Shown piece after piece: positions 56,245 to 64,000 of a stretch of DNA of 64,000 bases. How positions within the stretch are numbered: position 1 is the stretch's first letter; every line of letters begins with the position of its first letter. The stretch is from Laccaria trichodermophora (lineage: Eukaryota > Basidiomycota > Agaricomycetes > Agaricales > Hydnangiaceae), in the NCBI GenBank assembly GCA_018417955.1, contig JACTVC010000001.1, positions 4,650,001-4,714,000 on the forward strand. Reading direction: 5' to 3'. The notes beneath the pieces were generated by a model. That model saw nothing but the letters and a program-made list of their open reading frames with translations, ran no database searches and had not been told where the DNA came from. A program made the position numbers and the translations under genes.

Positions 56245-57072
56245 GACTGGTAGCTGCCAATTACATGATGTAGTTATGGCAGCTGCCATAAAAAAACTTG
56301 ATCAGCTACTGTGAATGAATGAAATGCAAAGTTTTCATTCATTCATGGCACCTGTTTCATTTGAGATAATTTATTCTGTTTCATTCATTCCCGGCAACTG
56401 TTTCATTTTTTTTCATTCATTGCCGTGGAGAATGAAATTGTTTTTGTTTCATTCCATTTCATTTCAATCCTTTCTTCATTCCTACCAGGAAGAATGAAAT
56501 TTATTCTGTTTCATTTATTCCTGGCAACTATTTCATTCTTTGTTTCATTTTTTGTTTCATTCTTACCATGGAATTTTTGTTTCATTCTTTATTTCATTTT
56601 TGTTTCAATCTTTCAGGCAACAATTTCGATGTTTTAATACACACCTAAATAAGGAAATAATATACAATTATGCCTGATATGTGTTGTGCCCTACTGCAGT
56701 GGTGTGGGAGGCCATATGGGAGTACTTTTGCATTCGAGGCTCAAATACATAACAAGATAGGCATACTGTTGCCAAATAAGGCACTTTAATATTTTACATC
56801 AATTACATAATAATTTTCCCAGCTCTAACAATAAAGGAATGAATGAAACAGTTGCTGTGGTGGAATGAAATGAAAAGTGAAGTAATTTCTGTGAATCAAT
56901 GAAATGAAATGAATGAAACAGTTGCCGTGAATCAATGAAACAGAATGAATCATTTTGAATGAAATGGGTGCCGTGAATCAATGAAATTTCATTTCATTCC
57001 CTCACAGTAGCTGATCAAGTTTTGCCATGGCAGCTGCCATAAATACATCGATGTAGAGTGCAGCTACTAGTG
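56245..57072. mobile_element. Foldback element FB-4 (0.83 kb, short form)
   Basis: The ends are GACTGGTAGCTGCCAATTAC on the left and the complement of CACTAGTAGCTGCAC on the right, closely matching FB-3 ends. An exact 7-bp duplication CTCGTGG is at 56238-56244 and 57073-57079. Arms of about 300 bp carry the ATTCATTC array. The middle (56640-56810) is unique and lacks the core block of the long forms. It ends 115 bp before the next start codon, in the promoter or 5' UTR. Confidence 0.87.
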
Positions 57073-57193
57073 CTCGTGGCTAAATGTGGCCTTGGGACAA
57101 GGTGCAAATGATGGGCCACCAAACCTTCTTGGCGAAAGGCAAAGCGCAAAACTCCGCTCCTATAAAGCAGCAAGCCTCCCCACTTTAATCAAC

Positions 57194-59001
57194 ATGTCCA
57201 GCAGCTCCAGCCGTATACCCGTGTTACCCTACGATCCAATCGATGCGGATCGTGACACGTTGCGCTCAGCCCATGAGCATGCATGCGACATCTTGAGACT
57301 ATGTCAAAGACTCTCCACCCAAGGATCTGCCTTTGGTGCAAGAGAAGATTTGGGCGACAGGCAGCTACCAATGCTGCGCTTTGTTGAGACTGTGATTTCA
57401 GCCTTGCCAACCGAATTCAACACGGTTACAACCTCCATGTAAGTTTTTTCTTGAATGCGCTTGATTGCTCATCTCATCATGCATCAACATATCTAGGAGG
57501 GTCATGTGGCAGCAAACATCTCAGCAAGTTGTGTACGTTGCCCTGCACTCTGAGTCCATCTATGCCATTTGCTCAAACTATGCTTTACAGATCCGATGAT
57601 TGCTTCACTATTGTTGAGGGCATAAACCCTGGTGCCAAAGTACTCCCACCCGTCCTCATGAAAAGACCATCAACCAATGTCGGCACGCCTGTTGAGCAAA
57701 TCGTCCTCGCAAACTCCAACTGCCTCCCAGAAAACGGCCTCTTCGAAATCCGGGACACGCGCACCAGCCGTCGCATCCATCCCTCTGAACTCCCGTTTAC
57801 TCTGACGTTCACACCTTACTCATCGTCCATCCCCCCGTTCTCCAAATACTACGGTCCAATAACGGCCAAGGAATTTGAAGCCACCAAAAAAGCCGAAGAG
57901 TACAACGAAAGGAAGAGAAAGTACGAGGAGTCAAACTATGTTTTCTATGAGGGTTGCAGTGCTCCTATCTACCGTCCTCCGAAATTACCCTCCGATGCGG
58001 ATGAGAACATGGATTTTTTGACGAAGTGTATGAAGGAGGATCGGGTAGAGAGGGATAGGGGGGCCCTGAGGATGATGGTGAAGTTTGAGGGGCCAAAGGT
58101 TTTGAGGAATTTGAGAAAGCACCGCCAGAAGCTTCGGAAGAGTGAGGACAAGGGCAACGACGAGGGAGCAGGCTCGACTCAACTTGCAGATGGGAACCAG
58201 GGTATGCAGGAAAGGTCCGGCACCGTTCCAAAAAAGCAATCTGCTCGCCGTGGCGCTGCAGCGATAAAACCATTGGGAACTGTTGCGGAGCTACTCCTTG
58301 CCAGTAAGAACAGGAAGAAGCTGCCGTTCTCCTTGAGGCGACCACGACTATTCAGAGGTGGGTCCGTTCAATCTCGATGACCATTCAAATGTTGTACTGA
58401 CAATTTATGATTCTGCTTAGGAATGTTCCGAAACTATAATGGCTATGCAAACCTTTGGGTCAAGTCATTAGCGAAAAAGGCCGCACTAACCTCCATTCAC
58501 GTCAATGGATTGGACACATCGCCATCAACCGCCTTGCTCATCCCCTCCCCGCCATCAGCAGGCTCTGCAAAAGCATCAACGTCCTCCAGGGAGGGTTTCA
58601 CACCACCTGTGACCAACTCCATGCCGTTCTCCCCATCTGGTTCGATCTCTTCGTGGCCAACAACGAATGCAGAAGCTTCAAAGGCCAAACAAGCGTGCCG
58701 GCACATCGCCACCCCTCCTGTTGGCACAAATCAAGCGAGTCCCCTCTCATCCCAACCGCCCAAGACATCCTCGGAGCTTTTCGCTGCCCCTTTTACACCT
58801 TCACTATTACCTGCCGAAATCACCAGTGGGTCAAACGGGGTAAGCTTGAAGAGGGCTCGAGAGTCAGATGGAGATGATGAGGTTAATGGCGCTCATCCTC
58901 TCAAGCGTTTGTCCCCCTCGCCTGCTCATGTAAGTGTTAAACTGGAGGGGAAAGAGGGCTCGGGACGAGGACGGGGCTGGTGGTTATCATGTCGATGTTG
59001 A
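57194..59001 (+). CDS. Unrecognised basidiomycete protein, likely nuclear
   Basis: Exons 57194-57438, 57497-57532 (36 nt), 57591-58357 and 58421-59001 encode 542 residues. Donors are GTAAGT, GTACGT and GTGGGT. The N-terminus (MSSSSSRIPVLPYD) leads to a helical segment. A central part has 'EQIVLANSNCLP', 'LPFTLTFTPYSSSIPPFSKYYG' and a charged helix 'KKAEEYNERKRKYEE'. The C-terminal half is basic, then Ser/Pro/Thr-rich with 'LKRARESDGDDE' and 'HPLKRLSPSP'. The basic patches suggest nuclear location. Near the end, the +1-shifted frame (to TAA at 59048-59050) reads DEDGAGGYHVDVDEDG then PRPRKRVRP, more protein-like than the annotated tail, so a frameshift or missed splice is possible. A decayed copy is at 6450-7268. 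Confidence 0.6.
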
Positions 59002-59050
59002 CGAGGACGGCCCTCGTCCAAGGAAGCGTGTGCGTCCAATCCACAGGTAA

Positions 59051-60446
59051 ACGAGGCATCTTGCCTTTCGCAAGACCGCATAAGACGTACAGTTGTAATT
59101 TGTATCATTGTACTCCCGATAGTTCATTTACAATATCATAAGTTTTTTTCGAGATTCGAAGTCCATAATAAATCTTGACCGATGGTGGCATAGAATTATG
59201 TCGTTGCTTTGAGGAGCTCATTGATCTTGCACCGATGAAGAGGTGGGCCAGAGTCTGAATGAGCAATCAATTTTCGCACAGCCTCTTCACCTCCAACTTC
59301 TCGTTCCTCCCAGGTTCTTCAGCGCTCAGCCTCCCTTTGGCTTCTCTCGTCTTGCACAGACTCTCATAAATTCTGTGATATCCAGCTTGATTTCACCTTG
59401 ATATATCAGTAAGAAGGCACAAGTATGTATCTAGTCATCTTTTTCTTCCGTGGCACTGACTAGCTGCTTTTGATTTGTGCTTTTGCAGCTTCAACGCCGC
59501 ACGACTCAGGTATTCATCTCTTCTAGGGCAGCGTCGGCGGTTCCATGCCCCCACTGCCTGCTCATCTTTTCTGATCACGGGAGGTCCCTGCCAATCGGTC
59601 AGGCATGTGATGCTGTTCAACGACAATCGTGGCTTGATGAAATTCGCATGTGAGTGCTTATAACTATCTCTGCCGTTGGCATGTCACTTTCTGATCAGGA
59701 ATTGTCCAGGTGACATTGTTCCATGAGTTGAACGTGACATTGCATTTCACACCCCCTACGCTCGTCGAATTGGTCAATCAAGTCCTAGTCCATTTGCAGC
59801 AAGGCAAGCAGACTTCAATCAAGTCCTTCTCATCGTTTTCTCACACATGATGACCCAATCTCCAGAGCAGTCGCCATTTATTGTTGTAATACACTCTTCG
59901 CCTTTTCAAGATGTTTATCCTCCGTGGTCTAAAAATAGGTTCAGCCCGCCGAGGCGGCTTGTGCAGGCACTTCATGTCTAATCAGCAAATGGATATGATC
60001 CAGGAACAGGAAAACATACGATGGACAATTTCAAAGTCATCCACCCTTTACTAGTAGTTGGTACATTTCTATCGGAGGTTTTTGACATACTTACCCACAT
60101 TTTAACACTCGGTCATAGGAAACATCCGACTTACAAATGAATGCCTACCATCCTTCTCATTCACGGCGGTCGCAAGAGGCTTCAAAACCAGGTACATCCC
60201 ATTGTCATCGGAACATCCGACATCGGTACATACGACAATTCCTATTGGAATCCCTCGCTCACCGCCCTTTACAGGTTTCATCTACCTAGCTAATTTTGGT
60301 AATGATTTGCAAGGCCGCACCCAATGGAACGTGATACAATTTCACGATGAAGCTGTTCTTTTATAAAGAGATGCATAATTTCATTACGATCAATACTCAA
60401 CAATCTCTCACATTCTCATCAGCACATCTCAAGTCAAATTTAAACT
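59051..60446. other. Intergenic, about 1.4 kb
   Basis: Only short ORFs are present. Around 59480-59640 a stretch could encode 'CPHCLLIFSDHGRSLP', but start and exon partners are missing. The last ~100 bp should be the promoter and 5' UTR of the zincin gene. Confidence 0.4.
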
Positions 60447-63400
60447 ATGTCAGCTGCAGCACCCCTTCCTAGTAGTGCTCTTCCGGCATCCAGTCCAGCT
60501 CAAACCGTCGTAGGCCTGTCCAGTTCTGCCATCCCGTCTGTCGTACCCAGCACCATCCAGCCTTTCACTGTTCAGCCAGCGGATCCTGCTCAGCCCAAGG
60601 TGGACATCCCTCTACCTGGCAAACCGGTAGTTCCGACGACGCCTGTTGTGCCTATGGGCCCTGGTCCAGCTCAACCACCAATACCTTCTCAGCCATTATT
60701 TCCTACTCAGCCTGCAGGGCCTGGTCCATCTGTACCTACGCAACCTACACAACCCATCCAACCCTCGGCACCTTCTCAACCTTTGGGACCCAGTCAACCT
60801 TCGGGACCTAGTCGACCTTCAGGACCTAGTCAGCCTTCTGGGCCCAGTCAGCCTACCATCCCCGACCAGCCAATTGATCAGATGAGCCCCTCTTGGTACC
60901 AACGGTTTTGTGCCGATGTTGCGATTAACCGACAAGTGGCGCAGAGCCTCAAGGACGGCTTTTTGAGTCCTGGAATTGGTATCGCAGCTGCAGTTCTCAG
61001 CAAGTCCTCGATCTTGTGGCCTAATCAAACTGTGCGCTTATTGTTACGCTCCATTTTCTTTCAATCTCATATATTCTTTACGATTGATAGGTTTTGAGCT
61101 ACTGCTTTATGCCGAAGAACTCCGGTAATGCCAACCAGCAAGCGAAAGTCAAGAATACCGTCCAAGAGTGGTCTAAATACGCCAACATCAAGTTTCAGAA
61201 TGTTGCTTACGATTCAACGAAGCCCACAGATTTGAGGATCACATTTGATCCATCGTCGGGATCCTGGTGCTACGTCGCAGAGGAACTCAAGAACGTTCCA
61301 GCTAACCAGCCCACCACGAACCTTGGTTGGATCGACCCCAGCTCAATCACAACCAGCGACGATATTGGCGTTATTCTTCATGAATTTGGACACGCATTGG
61401 GGTTTTTGCATGAGCACCAGTCACCTGCTCATGGAGGTACCTTGACGCTCAATCGTGATGGTAAATCATCCTCTCGTCGGTATTCTACCTCTCTGATTAT
61501 TGAGCCCGCAGCTGTTATAAGCTTCTATACATCTACTCAAGGTTGGACAGTGGACCAAGTTCAAAAGCAAATATTGGATGTCTACAATCTCAATGATGTC
61601 TCGAATTTCAGCGCCCTCGACCTTACTTCTATCATGATGTATGTTCCCAGCTTCTTACTGTATCGTCTTGAAAACTCAGCCCCTTCATCACAGGTATTTC
61701 ATGCCTGCGCAAATGAATCTCGAGCACATTGAAGTCCCACCGAATAACAAGCTGTCGGAGCTTGACAAAGCGTTCGCGTTCATCAACTACCCATATCCTG
61801 CGGCTAGCCCTTTCGATTCTAAATGGACAATCGATCATGCTTTGGCTGTTGCTGGAGTCGATGCGGACAGCAAGACTAAGATTTTACAGGCATATGCTCA
61901 GCAAGACTGGGTGAACGTACGATACTACTTTTCTCTTTTTACCACCTCTGCACATGCGGCTTCGTCGAATACCACACCACATGGTGTAACCAGCGGCAAT
62001 GAAACGAAGCCAAGCACCCCAGCTGACAATGATTACAGAGTGGCGGGTTATTGCGATACAGACAGTTTGACCCCTTCCATTGCTCCACCCGACACTAGTC
62101 ACGGCGTTACAGGATTGAATCATCTCTTATGGACTCCGGGACAAAAAGTCACTTTTACCTTCCTTGAGGATACCGACAAGGACTTTGTTTCTCCTACTAC
62201 CGAATGCTGTAAACAACGCGTCTGCGACACGTTTGCCGTTTATCAGAACTACATCAACCTAAAGATCGAGGAGGTTGCGTATAATCGTAAATTACCTGCG
62301 CATATTCGTATCTCCTTTGGCCCTGTGCCTGACTCCAGCTCATGGAGTTGTGTGGGCACGGAGTCGAGCGACGGCTGAACATTCGAAGCCCAACGTATAC
62401 AGGGAGGATTGCTTGAAACCATGATGATGTTCTGGGATAACCATGTTCCCGAGCTCCTCCCTTCGACCCAAAAAGGCCAGGACAAAGAGACCTACACACT
62501 CTTCCACGAAATCGGTCATGCACTTGGATTGATCCATGAACACGTCTCCCCGAAATCATTCACCACAGACGAGCGAGACAAGCTCAATTATTTTATCTAT
62601 ACACCATTTGATGATAAGTCCATTATGCTTTACCCAGAAAAGTCACTACAGGGAAGCACAGTCTTCAACATCCTTTTGACGGGTCTCAACCCGACTCCTT
62701 CAAAACGGGATTTTGTGTTACTGGGTGTAAGGTTCCAACTACTCTTTATGACACTCTCGAGCTCATCCACCCTCTTTAGGCTATATACCCTGGTGTCCCT
62801 GGTGATCAGGCAGATCTTAAGTTCAAGCAAGACTTGAATGCCTTGGGCTTGTCCGCGGACAGTGACGCTGTAAGCAAGTTGAATGCGCAAAGACTCTTGG
62901 CGTTTAAAGCCGAGACGGAGGAAGGCTTCACGCAAGGCTTCGCAGAACTTCGCACTCAATTGAGTGCTGCTCTTGCAGCTTATGCTGCGCAGCACCCTCG
63001 GTATATCACAGCACAAGATGTACCACCGCAAAGTGTTAATCCAGGAATCTCGGCTCCTGCCCAAGCTATCTTACCACCAACCAAGGGCTCCTTCCTGACG
63101 ACTCTCCTAAACAATCTTCAACAACTTTTTGCTCCCACCTCAGGTCAAATTTTTGCACTCCAATTTCCTGGTCGTTTCCTTCAGCAGGATCAATTCTCGT
63201 GGGATACGTCTGCCGTTGGCGCCTATGGCCAGTTCGTAAAACCAACAGTTGTGAACGAGAACGAGTTTCGCCTTGTTGACCAACTCTACGACCTGGGTAG
63301 TGTGGTCGGTGCCCCCAACGGCATCAATCTCTCCATTGTTTACGAGCAATGCCTCAACAACATGCTTCCTGGGTTTACGTCTTCTGCAGGTATCGTCTCA

Positions 63401-64000
63401 AAGCAGCAAGATCAGATTCGCCAGTGGCTCCTCAAGGAGGTTCCGACTGAGGGTTGGGTGAAGGATCTCATTGCTTCCCAGCATTCAGCGACGTCTGCGT
63501 CAACTGTCCCTGCCTCATCTATCAACACTACTCCATCAACATCGTCCGGAATTCAACCACAGTTTGCTGTTGTCAACAAGCTCACGGGAGATACTGTCAA
63601 TCGAATGGAATTGGCTGAGGCTTTGATGCAGGAGTACCTGACTGCAAAACAGGTATGGGAGCTCGAGCGTGATGCAATGATCCAGGCTGCTACTCCAGAG
63701 ACCCTCAACGATGTTACTCGGAATCTCTCCCACATCACTGCGATCCGAGAGGCTCAGCTTGCGGCCAAGTACGCAGACGCAGTCGTGCGAGGGTACTCTC
63801 ATACCATCCGCCAGTATCTTGGGTACATGGATATCAAGAGTCCCTCGGAATTCTTGCAAGACACGAAAGATGCTCTCCGTGAAGCGGCGGTGAGCTCTCT
63901 TGATGGAACTTTGAAGGTGTATCCTGTCCAGATGCAACCCATTGATTGGTTCCAAGGGCTTTCGACCTCGTTCACGTTGGAAGATCTGACCGCCGATCCT
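60447..64000 (+). CDS. Double-zincin (astacin-like) protein with Pro-rich N-terminus, 3'-partial
   Basis: Exons 60447-61031, 61091-61460, 61512-61638, 61694-62351, 62403-62726 and 62780-64000 (open at the edge) give 1095 residues so far. Residues ~1-150 are low-complexity, with 'QPSGPSQPSGPS'-type repeats and no signal peptide. Zincin domain 1 has HEFGHALGFLHEH (~292-304) and Met-turn SIMMY. Domain 2 has HEIGHALGLIHEH (~615-627) and KSIMLYPE. HExxHxxGxxHEH followed by a Met-turn is the metzincin/astacin (M12A) signature: three His bind zinc and Glu is the general base. Each domain has 'SWxC' ahead of the motif. After ~710 follows an unrecognised helical region ('VWELERDAMIQAA', 'AIREAQLAAKYADAVVRGY'). 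The intron at 62352-62402 removes an in-frame TGA. Proteolysis is predicted; substrate and location are unknown. Confidence 0.82.

Noticed and set aside
62340..62402. In-frame TGA as evidence that the zincin gene is a pseudogene or two genes
   Set aside because: A 51-nt GT-AG intron (62352-62402) removes it in frame and makes domain 2 colinear with domain 1.
1..64000. tRNA or rRNA genes
   Set aside because: No cloverleaf with box A/B signals or rRNA-like stretch was recognised by eye; a covariance-model scan would be needed to exclude tRNAs fully.

Overview
The window is nuclear DNA of a filamentous basidiomycete, most likely an agaricomycete. The evidence is many 47-70 nt GT-AG introns, a Clp1-like developmental gene, a fungal GH5_12 sterylglucosidase, a tubulin cofactor C gene, kelch, MYND and zincin proteins, and an expanded F-box family. 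I saw no bacterial operons, tRNAs, rRNAs or CRISPR arrays.

Layout. 0-9.5 kb: a Clp1-like gene (+) converges on a decayed TBCC copy. After an F-box gene (-) and a MYND gene (+) the same pair recurs, but there TBCC is intact and the Clp1-like copy is decayed; fragments of TBCC and of the 57 kb gene lie between. 9.6-20 kb: three kelch genes, a complete 14-exon GH5 sterylglucosidase (-) and two decayed GH5 5' copies, each beside a kelch gene in head-to-head order. 20.4-35 kb: an F-box array (five genes in 20-35.4 kb, a sixth split at 50.8/55.0 kb, a seventh at 3.3 kb), plus a Ser/Pro-rich gene and weakly supported ORFs. 35.4-50.2 kb: an LTR retrotransposon (382-bp LTRs, 5-bp TSD TTGAG) coding on the minus strand only for Gag-like ORFs, inserted in the last codons of an F-box gene. 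57-59 kb: an unrecognised four-exon gene. 60.4-64 kb: a proline-rich protein with two HExxHxxGxxHEH zincin domains, running off the right edge.

The most striking content is a family of giant foldback (palindromic) elements. Four copies (38.4-43.6, 45.0-49.95, 51.6-55.0 and 56.2-57.1 kb) share ends of the form N-ACTRGT(A/G)G, and three have exact 7-bp target duplications. They have no credible coding capacity and reach 5 kb. The three long ones share an internal core block but carry different outer tandem arrays. One interrupts an F-box gene in a way that is exactly reversible on paper, one sits in the 5' LTR of the retrotransposon, one in its Gag ORF, and one 0.12 kb upstream of a start codon. 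A hAT-like MITE sits inside one arm. The result is a four-deep nest whose order of events can be read from the sequence.

Exon structures were derived by hand from splice signals, frame and paralogue comparison. Family names come from recognised motifs, not from database searches.
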